From NCBI GenBank assembly GCA_035485475.1, contig DATHOA010000084.1, positions 3,284 through 67,283 on the forward strand: a stretch of 64,000 nt of DNA, written 5' to 3'. A program made the translations under genes and the position numbers. Below the pieces are notes generated by a model. That model ran no database searches. It was not told the origin of the DNA and was given only the letters and a program-made list of their open reading frames with translations. Of this stretch, positions 23,915 to 33,074 are shown one piece after another. Position 1 is the stretch's first letter, and each line of letters starts with the position of its first letter. Source of the stretch: DAIDKA01 sp035485475 (GTDB taxonomy: Bacteria > Pseudomonadota > Gammaproteobacteria > Steroidobacterales > Steroidobacteraceae).

Positions 23915-26079
23915 GAGCGCTTGGCCGAAACGCGTTCCAGGGGGCGAGACGTGCCGGCGCTCAACGGGCCGTGGTACAGGCGCGTCCCATCCGGGGTCGC
24001 GCGCAGCAGTGTTTCCAGCTCGCCGATCGGCAGCGGCGCACTGATCAGGTAACCCTGCACCTGGTCGCAGCGATGCGTGCGCAGAAATTCGACCTGCTCG
24101 AGGCTTTCCACACCCTCCGCAATGACCCGCAGCTTCAATTCGCGCGCCAGGGCGATGATGGCCGCACAGATCGCGCCGCCGTCCCCTTTCGCGGTCAGAT
24201 CCTTCACGAAGGAGCGGTCGATCTTCAGTGCGTCCACCGGGAAACTGCGCAGATAGCCCAATGAGGAGTAGCCGGTCCCGAAATCATCGATCGACAGTGT
24301 CAGGCCCGCGGCGCGGAAACGCTTCATGCATGAAGTGGTGTCGTCGACATTGCGCAGCAGCAGGCTTTCAGTGATTTCCAATTCCAGCAGTTCGGGGCGC
24401 ACGCCGAAGTGCCGCAGGGTGCGCAGCACTGAATCAACGAAATCCTCGCGCGCGAATTGCTGGACGGAGACGTTGATCGCGATGGTCAGATGGCCGAGAT
24501 CCGATCCGGCCCAGCGCTGCAGCTGCCGGCAGGTTTCACCCAGCACCCAATCCCCCATCGCAATGATGAGCCCGGACTCCTCGGCCACCGGGATGAAGGT
24601 CTCCGGCGAGATCCAGCCGCGCGTGGCGTGACACCAGCGCAGCAGGGCCTCCACGCCCACGACCCGACCCGTCGCCAGGTCGACCTTGGGCTGGTGGTGA
24701 ATCTGGAAATCCCCGGCGTCGAATGCCCGCCGCAAGTCATTTTCCAGCTCCAGGCGGCTCAGTGACCGGATTGCCATCGACTGGCCGTAGAAGGCATGGC
24801 TATTGCGGCCCTGATCCTTGGCCTTGTACATGGCCATGTCGGCCTTGACCAGCAGGTCTTCGATATCCGCGCCGTCCTTGGGGTAGAGCGCAATACCGAT
24901 GCTGGGGGTGACCACAAACCGATGCACCCCGCAGTCAAACGGTTCCGCCAGCGCGTCACGAATGCGCTCGGCGACGGCGGTTGCCTCGCTCTCATCGGTC
25001 AGATCGGTGACCAGAACGACGAACTCGTCGCCGCCCAGGCGCGCGACGCTGCCGCGGCTTGGCGTATGGCCGCCCGTTACCGGTGTTGCGACATCCGAGC
25101 TGCGGATTCTTTGATACAGCCGCCGTCCGACGGCTTTGAGCAGCGCATCACCGACCGCATGTCCCAGATTGTCATTGATTCGTTTGAAACGATCGAGATC
25201 CAGGTACAGCAGCGCGATCAGGGTGTTTGATTTGCGGGCCGCCTCGATGGCACGACTCATCTCGCGCACCAGCAGCTGACGGTTCGGCAAGCCGGTGAGC
25301 GTGTCGAAGTAGGCCAGATACTTGATCCGTGACTCGGTCTTGCGTCGCTCCGTGATGTCGCGGGTGATGACGACCAGCGTACCGTCGGGCTGCGGCCGCA
25401 GCCGGGTTTCGAAGCACCGTCGGTCCGGGCCTTTGCCGACCTCGAAGTCACAAGTCGTCATTTTCTTGACGTCGGTGGGGACAGTCATCGCAAGGCGCGC
25501 GGCGCGGGCGGCGTCCGCCGGAATCACCTCTTCAAGAGTCTTGCCGACCAGGCTCGAATCGGCGGCTGCGTCCGCCGCGGTGATGTGCTCCAGGAGTATT
25601 CCGTTGCGATCGACAATGTAGAGAGTGTCCGGGAGCGCCTGCAGCAGCGCGCGATTTTTCTGTTCGCTGACCTTCAGCGAACGCAGGTTGTCCTGGGCGC
25701 GCAGTATGAACTCGATGCGCTGTGGCAGGGTCTGCCAGAAGACGGGCTTGGGAATGAAGTCCGTGGCGCCGACCTTGAAGGCACGTTCGATGGATTCGGT
25801 GTCGTTGTGACCCGTGACCATGACGATGGGAATGTCCGCCCCGCCGGGCGCGCTGCGTATCTTGGTGCACAGTTCGAAGCCATTCGCATCCGGCAGTTCG
25901 ACATCCAGCAGCACCAGATCCGATTTCTTGGTGGCCAGAATGGCCAGTGCTTCGCGGCCGGTGCCGGCGACCAGCGCCGCATAGCCGGCTTGCTGCAGCG
26001 TCTCGGTGGCGAGCAGCGAAAACACCGTATCGTCGTCAACGATGAGAATCGCTCGGCGTGCACCTGGATCGACGTTCAT
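23911..26079 (-). CDS. Response regulator REC-PAS-GGDEF-EAL, cyclic-di-GMP enzyme
   Basis: 722 residues: receiver domain (about 10-130; LIVDDDTVF, LLDVELPDANG, MVTGHND, PKP), PAS domain (150-265), GGDEF (280-440) with an intact RLGGDEF, and EAL (455-700) with VGVEALLRW, LELEITES, IDDFGTGYSSLGYL and VIAEGVES. Both catalytic motifs are present, so it could make or break cyclic-di-GMP. The product-inhibition RxxD site expected just before GGDEF is absent and a short insertion (VATPVTGGHTPSRG) is there instead. Translationally coupled to the downstream kinase gene. It is likely the output of that phosphorelay, controlling motility or biofilm state. Confidence 0.93.
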   Translation of the reverse strand: MNVDPGARRAILIVDDDTVFSLLATETLQQAGYAALVAGTGREALAILATKKSDLVLLDVELPDANGFELCTKIRSAPGGADIPIVMVTGHNDTESIERAFKVGATDFIPKPVFWQTLPQRIEFILRAQDNLRSLKVSEQKNRALLQALPDTLYIVDRNGILLEHITAADAAADSSLVGKTLEEVIPADAARAARLAMTVPTDVKKMTTCDFEVGKGPDRRCFETRLRPQPDGTLVVITRDITERRKTESRIKYLAYFDTLTGLPNRQLLVREMSRAIEAARKSNTLIALLYLDLDRFKRINDNLGHAVGDALLKAVGRRLYQRIRSSDVATPVTGGHTPSRGSVARLGGDEFVVLVTDLTDESEATAVAERIRDALAEPFDCGVHRFVVTPSIGIALYPKDGADIEDLLVKADMAMYKAKDQGRNSHAFYGQSMAIRSLSRLELENDLRRAFDAGDFQIHHQPKVDLATGRVVGVEALLRWCHATRGWISPETFIPVAEESGLIIAMGDWVLGETCRQLQRWAGSDLGHLTIAINVSVQQFAREDFVDSVLRTLRHFGVRPELLELEITESLLLRNVDDTTSCMKRFRAAGLTLSIDDFGTGYSSLGYLRSFPVDALKIDRSFVKDLTAKGDGGAICAAIIALARELKLRVIAEGVESLEQVEFLRTHRCDQVQGYLISAPLPIGELETLLRATPDGTRLYHGPLSAGTSRPLERVSAKRS

Positions 26080-26393
26080 AGTGCGTGCTACGGCTGCTCG
26101 CGACGGGTCGAAAGCAGATGCTCTAATAAAGGAGGTTTGCAGTTGCGGCTACGTTACAAGTTACGTCTTTTTGCCGTGTGAGCCAGGTCCACTATCCGCA
26201 TTGCGGACCAATGTCTGTCAGCGTCGACGTTGCATAACGTGAACCGGGTCACAACTGCGCGGCCTCGGCGCTTCGCTCCGGCGGTGCCGGGGGCGGATAG
26301 GGCGGCGGATAGGGGGCGGGGCGGGCGGCGGGCATGACGAGGGCGTCATACCCGCCTGCGGCGCGCAGTGGCGTCGCCTGACTGCTGGGGCGG
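26080..26393. other. Intergenic region with a strong hairpin
   Basis: No gene is visible in these 314 bases. GGCGGG-C-ATGACG (26327-26339) pairs with CGTCAT-A-CCCGCC (26344-26356) around the loop AGGG: 12 paired bases with one mismatch. It lies 38 bases beyond the stop of the leftward SRPBCC gene and could help terminate it, but has no T-run. A GGGCGGATAGG-type repeat occurs at 26290-26318. Near 26150, ACGTTAC and GTTACGT form an imperfect inverted repeat that may belong to the signalling-operon promoter. Confidence 0.5.
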
Positions 26394-26909
26394 TTACTTG
26401 GCCTCGACGAGCGCCTTCATATTGGCCAGTGCGCCGTTGAAGACCTTGGTGCGACCGTCGCGATCCTTGGCCTTTGCTTCGTCACCGTTCTGCGCGGCCT
26501 GATCCCAGATCAGATTGTAGAGAATCTTCGATTTGCCCTTGCCGTCCGGGACCACTTGCAGCGTGCCGTGGTAGAGAATGGTCGTGTTCGGCTGGGTGTA
26601 GGTATAGGAGTGGGCCGTCTTGGCCACCATGACTTCATCGACCCCATTTTTGCCAAAGGCCAGGTGCCGCACGGACCCGACCTCACCGCTACCGGAAGTA
26701 AGGGTGCACGGTGCTTTCAGCCACGCTTGAATGTCGCAGAACCCACCGATTTTCTTCCACACCACATCCATCGGCGCATCGACGGTAGTGTTCAGATTGA
26801 GGACGGCGTAGTCGGCGGCGGGTGCGCCATCGGCGGCGGATGCGCCGGTTGAGAACAGCGCGATGCCCAGCACGCCCGCGGCAAGCAGGCCTTTTGATCT
26901 GAAGGTCAT
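26394..26909 (-). CDS. Exported SRPBCC-family protein
   Basis: 171 residues: a signal peptide (LLAAGVLGIALFSTGASA) and then a START/polyketide-cyclase-like fold, with LNLNTTVDAPMDVVWKKIGGFCDIQAWLKAPCTLTSG as the typical first strand and helices. The start at 26909 follows AGGGGAA; the upstream open frame has no ribosome site. SRPBCC proteins bind hydrophobic ligands; the exported form is common in soil proteobacteria and uncharacterised. Two Cys (FCDIQ and PCTLT) might form a disulfide. It lies 61 bases after the efflux operon on the same strand and may be read through. Confidence 0.8.
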   Translation of the reverse strand: MTFRSKGLLAAGVLGIALFSTGASAADGAPAADYAVLNLNTTVDAPMDVVWKKIGGFCDIQAWLKAPCTLTSGSGEVGSVRHLAFGKNGVDEVMVAKTAHSYTYTQPNTTILYHGTLQVVPDGKGKSKILYNLIWDQAAQNGDEAKAKDRDGRTKVFNGALANMKALVEAK

Positions 26910-26970
26910 GAGACTTCCCCCTGGTTGATTTGCGTTCAGCGCCGCATCATGCCGGGGACGGCGGCAAGAG

Positions 26971-28434
26971 TCACGGGCCCCAGCCCAGGCCCAGACTCTT
27001 CTGCAACGCCACATAGTCCTGGGTGAGCTGGGCCAGCCCCTGCTGGTAGCTCAGATCGGCCTGCGTGCGCCGCGTATCGGCGTCCAGCACATCGGTGGTG
27101 GCGGCCGTTCCGCCGCGCAGGCGCAGCTCGGTCAGGCGGTAGGATTCCTGGGCCGAAGCGCGGGCCAGAGCGAGGTCCGTGACGGCATCGCGCTGCTGGC
27201 CGTAGCGGGCCAGCGAGGTCTCGGCATCGGCAAGGGCATTGAGTACCGTCTGGCGATAGTTCGCTTCGGCTTCATCCCGTGCCGCATTGGCCTGCGCGAC
27301 GCGCGCGCGATTGCGTCCGAAATCCCAGGGCGTCCATTGCAGCAGCGGTCCGGCCAGGTAGGTGAAGTTGCCACTGTTGAACAGGTCCTGCGGGTGCGTG
27401 GCCGCGAACCCGACGGTGCCCAGCAGACTGACCTTGGGGAATTCCGCGGCCACACTCTGGCCGACGGCAGCGGTGTACTGCGCCAGCTGGCGCTCGGCCA
27501 CCCGGATGTCAGGCCGGCGCCGCAACAGCGCGGCCGGATCGCCGATATCGGTGGTAGCGGGCGGGGCCGGCACCGGCCCGACATCTGCCAGTTCCGTGTC
27601 CAGCGCACCGGGTGCGCGGGCCGTGAGGGCGGCCAACCGGTTCAGCTGTTCGGCAATGGTGGCGCGGATGGCCGGCAGCGTGGCGCGCGTGGTATCCAGC
27701 TGGTTGGTCACACGCACCACATCCAGGTCAGTCGCAGCGCCGCCCGCGCGACGCAGCTTCATCAGTTCAACCAGGTGCGCTTCGATGTCGATGTTCTGCT
27801 GGGTCAGCTTCAGGCGCTGTCGGGCATCACACAATGCGACATAGGATTGGGCAACCTCGGCGGTGAGGCTGACGATGGCATCGGCCACATGGGCCTCGGA
27901 GGCTTTGACGCTGGCGGAGGCACCTTCGACGGCGCGGCGGTTGCCGCCAAAGAAATCCAGCTCCCACGTGGCGTCAAAACCGACGACGTAAAGGTTCATG
28001 CCGCCACCGGAACTGGCCGGGGCGCCGCTGTTCGAAATGCCCGAGCCGCCGGAACCTGAGCCGCCCGAGTCGGCGCCGAGCAGGGAGCTGATATTGGCGG
28101 TACGCAGGTAGGCGGCGGAGGCATCGGTGGTGGGCAGGCCCGTCGCGGTCTGCAGGCGCAGATTCGCGCGTGCTTCACGCACCCGTGCCCGGGCGACATC
28201 GACGCCGGGGTTGCTGGCGAGGGTCTCCTCGATGAGATGATTCAACTGCGCATCGCCCAATGCCGTCCACCACTGCGCGGTGGGTGCCGTCGCCGCGGAG
28301 CTGCCATCGCCGCGCACGAACGCCTTGTCCGTGGGGATGACCGCGGGGGCGCCATGATAGTCCGGCCCGACGGTGCAACCGGCAAGGATCAGCGCGACGC
28401 TGGCGATGAGTAGGGAATTCTTGAGCAATGACAT
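26971..28434 (-). CDS. Outer-membrane efflux lipoprotein, NodT/OprM family
   Basis: 487 residues with a lipoprotein signal (LILAGC, Cys20) followed by TVGPDYHGAP, the standard opening of NodT/OprM-type outer-membrane factors. Two repeated coiled-coil and beta-barrel units follow, with the closing signature PDIRVAERQLAQYTA. It forms the trimeric exit duct for the EmrAB-type pump encoded three and five bases upstream in the same operon. An unusual glycine/serine-rich insert (GADSGGSGSGGSGISNSG) occurs in the first half, about residues 115-135. Confidence 0.92.
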   Translation of the reverse strand: MSLLKNSLLIASVALILAGCTVGPDYHGAPAVIPTDKAFVRGDGSSAATAPTAQWWTALGDAQLNHLIEETLASNPGVDVARARVREARANLRLQTATGLPTTDASAAYLRTANISSLLGADSGGSGSGGSGISNSGAPASSGGGMNLYVVGFDATWELDFFGGNRRAVEGASASVKASEAHVADAIVSLTAEVAQSYVALCDARQRLKLTQQNIDIEAHLVELMKLRRAGGAATDLDVVRVTNQLDTTRATLPAIRATIAEQLNRLAALTARAPGALDTELADVGPVPAPPATTDIGDPAALLRRRPDIRVAERQLAQYTAAVGQSVAAEFPKVSLLGTVGFAATHPQDLFNSGNFTYLAGPLLQWTPWDFGRNRARVAQANAARDEAEANYRQTVLNALADAETSLARYGQQRDAVTDLALARASAQESYRLTELRLRGGTAATTDVLDADTRRTQADLSYQQGLAQLTQDYVALQKSLGLGWGP

Positions 28435-28437
28435 GGC

Positions 28438-30009
28438 TTAGGTGCGAACCGGTTGATTGATGGGTTTGGGCGTGCGCAGCAGCAACAGCAGCGGCATCAT
28501 CACCAGCAGTCCTACGCCCAGAATCCAGAAACAGTCGGAGAAGGTCATGACCATCGCCTGCTGGTGAATCTGGCCCGCCAGAGAGGCGATTGCGGTCTGC
28601 TGCCCGAGCGCCGCGTCCCCGGACTGCGCTGCAAAGACCGCGCCCTGCTGTGCAAGATGATCCTGGAGCAATACCGAATTCGCATTCACGGATTCACGGA
28701 TCGCATCGGCGTGAACTTCGGTTCGCCGATCGATGAACACGCCCAGCAGCGCCAGACCAATCGTGCCGCCAAGGTTGCGTGCCATGTTGAACAGGCCGGC
28801 GGCATCCGCCGTGTCGGTGCGGGCCACCGCGCCGACGGAAATCTGGTTCAGAGGCATGAACGAGAAGATCTGCCCGACGCCACGCAGCAGTTGTGAGGCG
28901 ATGAAATCGGCGCCGCTGGACTGGGCGGTCAGGTGAATATCAATGAAGCAGCTCGCCGCAAAGCACACCAGTCCGAAGCCGACCACGAGCTTGATGTTGC
29001 CGAACCGCAGGATACGGGGCAGCACGGGCATCAGTGCGAAGGCGGGCAGGCCGGACAGCGCCAGAATCCTTCCGGACTGGAAGGCGTTGTAGCCGGCCAC
29101 GCCGCTCAGGAACTGCGGCAGCACGTAAAGGATATCGTAGAGCACCATGCCGACCGTGATAATGATCAGGATCACGCTGGCATAGGTCGCATTGTTGAGC
29201 AGGCGCAGCTTGAGCACGGGCCGCTTGCTGGTGAACTGCGTGATGCCCAGCGTCACAAGTCCCAGCACGGCGAACACGGACAGCGTGCGTATCAGGGTTG
29301 AATCAAACCACTGGTCGCGCTGGCCTTCCTCCAGCACGATGGTGAGGCAGCTCAAGCCAATGGACATGCCGATGATGCCGGCCCAATCCGCCTCAACCAG
29401 CTCGTGGATGCTGGCCTTCTGGTGCGGCACGCCGATCAGCAGCAGGCTGATCAGCCCAACGGCCACCGGAATGTTGATGAAGAAGCACCACTGCCAGCTG
29501 CCGTTCTCGGTCAACCAGCCGCCCATCACCGGGCCCATCAACGGACCCAGCAGGACGATGAGCCCAAACAAGGTCATGCCGACCGGTATCTGATGGGGCG
29601 GCAGCCGCGTGCGCACAATGGTCTGGGCAGTCGGAATCAGCGCGCCACCAAAGAAACCCTGGCCGACGCGACCGACCACCATGGTCGTCAGGTCGTGACT
29701 GGCGCCGCACATGATCGAGAACAGAGTGAAGGCGACGACGCAGGTAAGCAGCAAAGTGCGCATGCCCAGCAGCCGCGATAGCCAGGCGGTGAGCGGAATC
29801 ATCACCACCTCGCTCACCAGGTAGCCCGTGGCAATCCACGTGCCTTCGGTGCCGGTCGCGCCGATCTCACCCTGGATCTGCGGCAGCGCGGAGTTGGTGA
29901 TCGAGATATCCAGGGTCGCAATCAGCGCGCCCAGCGCGCCGGCAAAGACCGCAATCCAGTCCTGCGGGGTCGCGTTCGGTTCGCTGTGCGCTACTTTGGC
30001 CGCGCTCAT
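28438..30009 (-). CDS. emrB: DHA2-family MFS multidrug efflux permease, EmrB-like
   Basis: 523 residues with 14 predicted membrane spans. N-terminal LDISITNSALPQIQGEIGATGTEGTWIATGYLVSE is the DHA2 family opening, followed by LSRLLGMRTLLL, RVGQGFFGGALIPTAQTI and GPLMGPVMGGWLTE. With EmrA (two bases upstream) and the NodT-type outer-membrane protein it should form a tripartite proton-driven drug exporter. Substrate range is unknown; relatives handle hydrophobic drugs, uncouplers and bile acids. Regulated presumably by the divergent TetR-type gene. Confidence 0.92.
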   Translation of the reverse strand: MSAAKVAHSEPNATPQDWIAVFAGALGALIATLDISITNSALPQIQGEIGATGTEGTWIATGYLVSEVVMIPLTAWLSRLLGMRTLLLTCVVAFTLFSIMCGASHDLTTMVVGRVGQGFFGGALIPTAQTIVRTRLPPHQIPVGMTLFGLIVLLGPLMGPVMGGWLTENGSWQWCFFINIPVAVGLISLLLIGVPHQKASIHELVEADWAGIIGMSIGLSCLTIVLEEGQRDQWFDSTLIRTLSVFAVLGLVTLGITQFTSKRPVLKLRLLNNATYASVILIIITVGMVLYDILYVLPQFLSGVAGYNAFQSGRILALSGLPAFALMPVLPRILRFGNIKLVVGFGLVCFAASCFIDIHLTAQSSGADFIASQLLRGVGQIFSFMPLNQISVGAVARTDTADAAGLFNMARNLGGTIGLALLGVFIDRRTEVHADAIRESVNANSVLLQDHLAQQGAVFAAQSGDAALGQQTAIASLAGQIHQQAMVMTFSDCFWILGVGLLVMMPLLLLLRTPKPINQPVRT

Positions 30010-30011
30010 GA

Positions 30012-31109
30012 TTACTGGCCGTCAGTGCGGGTATCGATTGCGACGCTGACCGAGAGGCCCGGGACCAGGCGTGGCGCGACATCCTTGGACGGCGTCAGCT
30101 TGATGCGCACCGGAACGCGCTGCACGATCTTGATGAAATTGCCGGTGGCATTCTCCGGGGGCAACAGCGCGAACTGCGCGCCCGTGCCGGGCGCGAAGCT
30201 TTCGATGGTGCCGGGGATGGCCTCATCACCCAGCGCATCCACCTTCACGCTCGCCTTCTGGCCCACCTTCATAAGGCGCACCTGCGTCTCCTTGTAGTTG
30301 GCGACCAGGTATATGTCCTGCACGGGTACCACCGACATGAGCCGGGTGCCCGGCTGCACGAACTGACCCAACTGGACCGTCTTGTCGCCGATCCGACCAT
30401 CGATACTGGCGCGCACGATGGTGTCGTCGAGATTCAGCTGCGCGGTGTGGGAGGCGGCCTTGGCGCCTTCCAGCTGGGCACGGACCTGACTGATCTGGCT
30501 GCGCGCCGTGACCAGCTGGCGCTCGGCCACCTTGACATTGGCCTCAGCGCCCAGCACCGCCGCGGCGGTCTGGTTGCGCTGGTTGAGCGCCTGCTGATAG
30601 CGCTCGTCCGTTTCGACACCCTGGTCGCGCAGACCCTTGTAGCGATCCGACTCGTCACGGGAAAACTTGGCATTGGCCTGGGCACCGACCAGCTGCGCGC
30701 GGGCCGACTCCACGGCCGCTTCCTGCTGGGTGACCTGGCTCTGCGCTGCCGCGATATCCGCATTGCGGGCATCGACGCTGGCATCCTGCTGGTTCAGTAC
30801 CGCCTTGTAGTTGCGCAGATCGATACGCACCAGCGGATCTCCGGCCTTCACGGCCTGGTTGTCGACCACGTAGACCTGGTCGATATAGCCGTTCACCCGT
30901 GGTGCCACCGTGACCGTGTCGGCCCGCAAATACGCATCGTCCGTGGTCTGGATGAACCGTCCATACACCACCCAGCGCACGCCGTAGCCAATGCCGATCA
31001 GCGCGATGACGGTCAGCACGATGAACAGCACGGTGCGGATGCGCCGATTGCCGTCACCATTGGTCGGGGTCGCGGGCGGGGGGCTAGGGGGGGATGGCGT
31101 ATCAGCCAT
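30012..31109 (-). CDS. emrA: Periplasmic adaptor of multidrug efflux pump, EmrA/HlyD family
   Basis: 365 residues. A Pro-rich cytosolic start leads into one membrane anchor (TVLFIVLTVIALIGIGYGVRWVVYG). Then comes the split lipoyl/beta-barrel domain (TVTVAPRVNGYIDQVYVVDNQAVKAGDPLVRID), a long alpha-helical hairpin (about 95-205) and DTIVRASIDGRIGDKTVQLGQFVQPG as the second lipoyl half. It connects EmrB to the outer-membrane factor. First gene of the three-gene efflux operon; its promoter shares the region 31110-31204 with the divergent regulator gene. Confidence 0.92.
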   Translation of the reverse strand: MADTPSPPSPPPATPTNGDGNRRIRTVLFIVLTVIALIGIGYGVRWVVYGRFIQTTDDAYLRADTVTVAPRVNGYIDQVYVVDNQAVKAGDPLVRIDLRNYKAVLNQQDASVDARNADIAAAQSQVTQQEAAVESARAQLVGAQANAKFSRDESDRYKGLRDQGVETDERYQQALNQRNQTAAAVLGAEANVKVAERQLVTARSQISQVRAQLEGAKAASHTAQLNLDDTIVRASIDGRIGDKTVQLGQFVQPGTRLMSVVPVQDIYLVANYKETQVRLMKVGQKASVKVDALGDEAIPGTIESFAPGTGAQFALLPPENATGNFIKIVQRVPVRIKLTPSKDVAPRLVPGLSVSVAIDTRTDGQ

Positions 31110-31126
31110 GGCAGATCCTGTCAGAA

Positions 31127-31180
31127 GTATTCCGAGCGCTAGATGTTGTCCGACTGGAACTTTTGTGTCAAGTGGAATAC
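31127..31180. promoter_or_regulatory. Inverted repeats between efflux operon and TetR-type regulator
   Basis: GTATTCC (31127-31133) and GGAATAC (31174-31180) are perfect inverted arms 40 bases apart. A smaller dyad, ACTT-N7-AAGT (31159-31173), lies between them. Placement between the divergent regulator and pump genes is where a TetR-family operator would be. The wide spacing makes this tentative. Confidence 0.4.
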
Positions 31181-31204
31181 ATTACGCATCCGAGGAGGAA
31201 CCCG

Positions 31205-31921
31205 ATGCCCATAACCCGGATCAAGCGTCGTCACCCCGAGGACGGCGGATATGCCAGAGGCGAGGAGACGCGTGCGCGCATTGTGACTACGGCACTGCGT
31301 GTGTTCGGCGAGGAGGGCTTCAACAAGGCCTCGACGCGCCAGATCGCCGCCGACGCTGGCGTGAATCCCCCGGCCCTGCAGTATTACTTCGGCAGCAAGG
31401 AAGGCCTGCACCGCGCCTGCGCGCAATTCATCACCGATCGGGTCATGATCATCATCGCCCCCGCACTGGCCGCCGCGCGCGAGATCAAGCGCGGGCAGCA
31501 CGAGCGCGCCATCGCAGCATTGTGTGCGCTGCTGGATGCGATGGCGGATGCCCTGGTGGCCGCAGGTTCGGAGAGCTGGAGCCGGTTCGTCACCCGCGGC
31601 AAAGCTGATGGCGCCGGTCCGGCCGTCGGCATGCTGCGCCAGAACATCGGTATGCCCATCATGCTCACCGTGGCCCAGTTGATTGCCATCGTGACCGACG
31701 GCGACCCCAGCGATGAGCTCATCCGTGTCAAGGCTGCGGCCATCCTGGGGCAGATCTCGACCTTTCTGACCAATCGGGAGAGCACAATGGAGGTGCTGAA
31801 CTGGCCGGATTTCGATGCGGGACGACTGCAGACCATCAAGACTGTTGTGCGGGAGCATACCCGCGCGATACTGGGAGCCCGCAGCGCAGCGCGGGCGCGC
31901 GCAACAGGAGAATCGCGATGA
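31205..31921 (+). CDS. TetR-family regulator with CerR-type C-terminal domain
   Basis: 238 residues. The N-terminal helix-turn-helix is ARIVTTALRVFGEEGFNKASTRQIAADAGVNPPALQYYFGSKEGLHRAC. The C-terminal part (GMPIMLTVAQLIAIV, VKAAAILGQISTFLTNRE) matches the CerR/DUF1956 type found in CecR/YbiH, a regulator of efflux and chloramphenicol/cefoperazone sensitivity. ATG 31205 follows GAGGAGGAAC. It is divergent from the EmrAB operon, its probable target, and overlaps the next gene by ATGA. Confidence 0.9.
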   Translation: MPITRIKRRHPEDGGYARGEETRARIVTTALRVFGEEGFNKASTRQIAADAGVNPPALQYYFGSKEGLHRACAQFITDRVMIIIAPALAAAREIKRGQHERAIAALCALLDAMADALVAAGSESWSRFVTRGKADGAGPAVGMLRQNIGMPIMLTVAQLIAIVTDGDPSDELIRVKAAAILGQISTFLTNRESTMEVLNWPDFDAGRLQTIKTVVREHTRAILGARSAARARATGESR

Positions 31922-32784
31922 AGCTGTTTCGTCATGGTGCGAAGGGACAGGAAAAGCCGGGCATCCTCGATGCCCAGGGGCGGCGCCGCGATCTGTCGGG
32001 CATCGTCGTCGACATCGATGCGCAGTTGCTGGCTTCGGGATTTGCCGCGCTCAAGGACGTGAGTGCCGCAACGCTGCCCGAGGTTCCCGCCGTGACAAGG
32101 TTTGCTGAACCGGTCGGCGGCGTCGGCAAGTTCGTCTGTATCGGCCTTAACTACCGCGACCACGCTGCCGAAGCAAAGATGAAGATCCCGGCCGAGCCGA
32201 TCATTTTCATGAAGGCGACGTCGGCCATCATCGGTCCGAATGACCCGGTGGTGATGCCGCCGCTGTCACAGAAGTCGGATTGGGAGGTCGAGCTGGGCAT
32301 CATCATCGGCCAGGAGGCCCGCTACGTGCCCCTGGAGCGGGCGCTCGATTTCGTGGCGGGCGTGTGTGTGTGCAACGATCTGTCGGAGCGGCACTTTCAA
32401 ACCGAGCGCGGTGGTCAATGGGACAAGGGCAAGGGTTGCGACACCTTTGGTCCGTTCGGACCCTACCTGGTGACGCTCGATGAAGCCGGCGACCTGGACA
32501 GTCTGCATCTATGGCTGGACGTGAACGGCACGCGCATGCAGGACGGCAGCACCCGCGACATGATTTTCAATGTGCCATTCCTGGTGCACTACGTGAGCCA
32601 GTTCATGAGTCTGCAACCGGGCGACATCATCAGCACCGGCACGCCGGCCGGAGTGGGCATGGGGCGCAATCCGCCGGTGTTCCTGCAGGAAGGGGACGAG
32701 ATTCATCTGGGCATTGATGGGCTGGGTGAGCAGCTGCAGCAGGTCAGGCGTTATGCGGCGGCCCCGGCCCAAGGGGCTGGTTGA
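31918..32784 (+). CDS. Fumarylacetoacetate hydrolase-family protein
   Basis: 288 residues of the FAH family, which cleaves C-C bonds in, or decarboxylates, beta-dicarbonyl compounds during aromatic breakdown. The signature FVCIGLNYRDHAAEAKMKIP, the metal-binding acidic residues in SDWEVELGIIIG, VCNDLSERHFQTERGGQW and the C-terminal GDIISTGTPAGVGMG are all present. Its start overlaps the TetR-type gene by four bases, so the regulator may also control this enzyme. An oxaloacetate tautomerase or an acylpyruvase role is equally possible. Confidence 0.9.
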   Translation: MKLFRHGAKGQEKPGILDAQGRRRDLSGIVVDIDAQLLASGFAALKDVSAATLPEVPAVTRFAEPVGGVGKFVCIGLNYRDHAAEAKMKIPAEPIIFMKATSAIIGPNDPVVMPPLSQKSDWEVELGIIIGQEARYVPLERALDFVAGVCVCNDLSERHFQTERGGQWDKGKGCDTFGPFGPYLVTLDEAGDLDSLHLWLDVNGTRMQDGSTRDMIFNVPFLVHYVSQFMSLQPGDIISTGTPAGVGMGRNPPVFLQEGDEIHLGIDGLGEQLQQVRRYAAAPAQGAG

Positions 32785-32787
32785 GGA

Positions 32788-33069
32788 TCAGCGCCGCACG
32801 TAGCGACGCTCGCCGGATACCGGGTCGTACTGGACGTCCATTTCCTCGCCGCTGATGGGATCGGCGAATTTTTCATCTGTTTGCTGCCACCGGGCGCCGT
32901 GGGGTCCGGAGCCCTTTCGATAGCGCCAGCTTTCAAAGGCGGTGCCGACGAAAATCAGGGCGCCCACGACCAGCAGCTGCAACCCGGGCGTCCACACCCG
33001 CAGGTAGAGCAGCCACAGTCCCACCGCGGCCAGCAGCAGCGCGATCCCCAGCACTATCTTGCGCAGCAC
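32788..33069 (-). CDS. Small two-span membrane protein
   Basis: 93 residues. Two hydrophobic segments (about 5-24 and 30-47) are followed by a soluble basic tail with the partial repeat DPISGEEMDV and DPVSGERRYV. No family I can name. It ends four bases from the FAH gene stop (convergent) and starts five bases after the YbjQ gene, so it probably belongs with the latter. Confidence 0.65.
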   Translation of the reverse strand: MLRKIVLGIALLLAAVGLWLLYLRVWTPGLQLLVVGALIFVGTAFESWRYRKGSGPHGARWQQTDEKFADPISGEEMDVQYDPVSGERRYVRR

Positions 33070-33074
33070 GGCCT

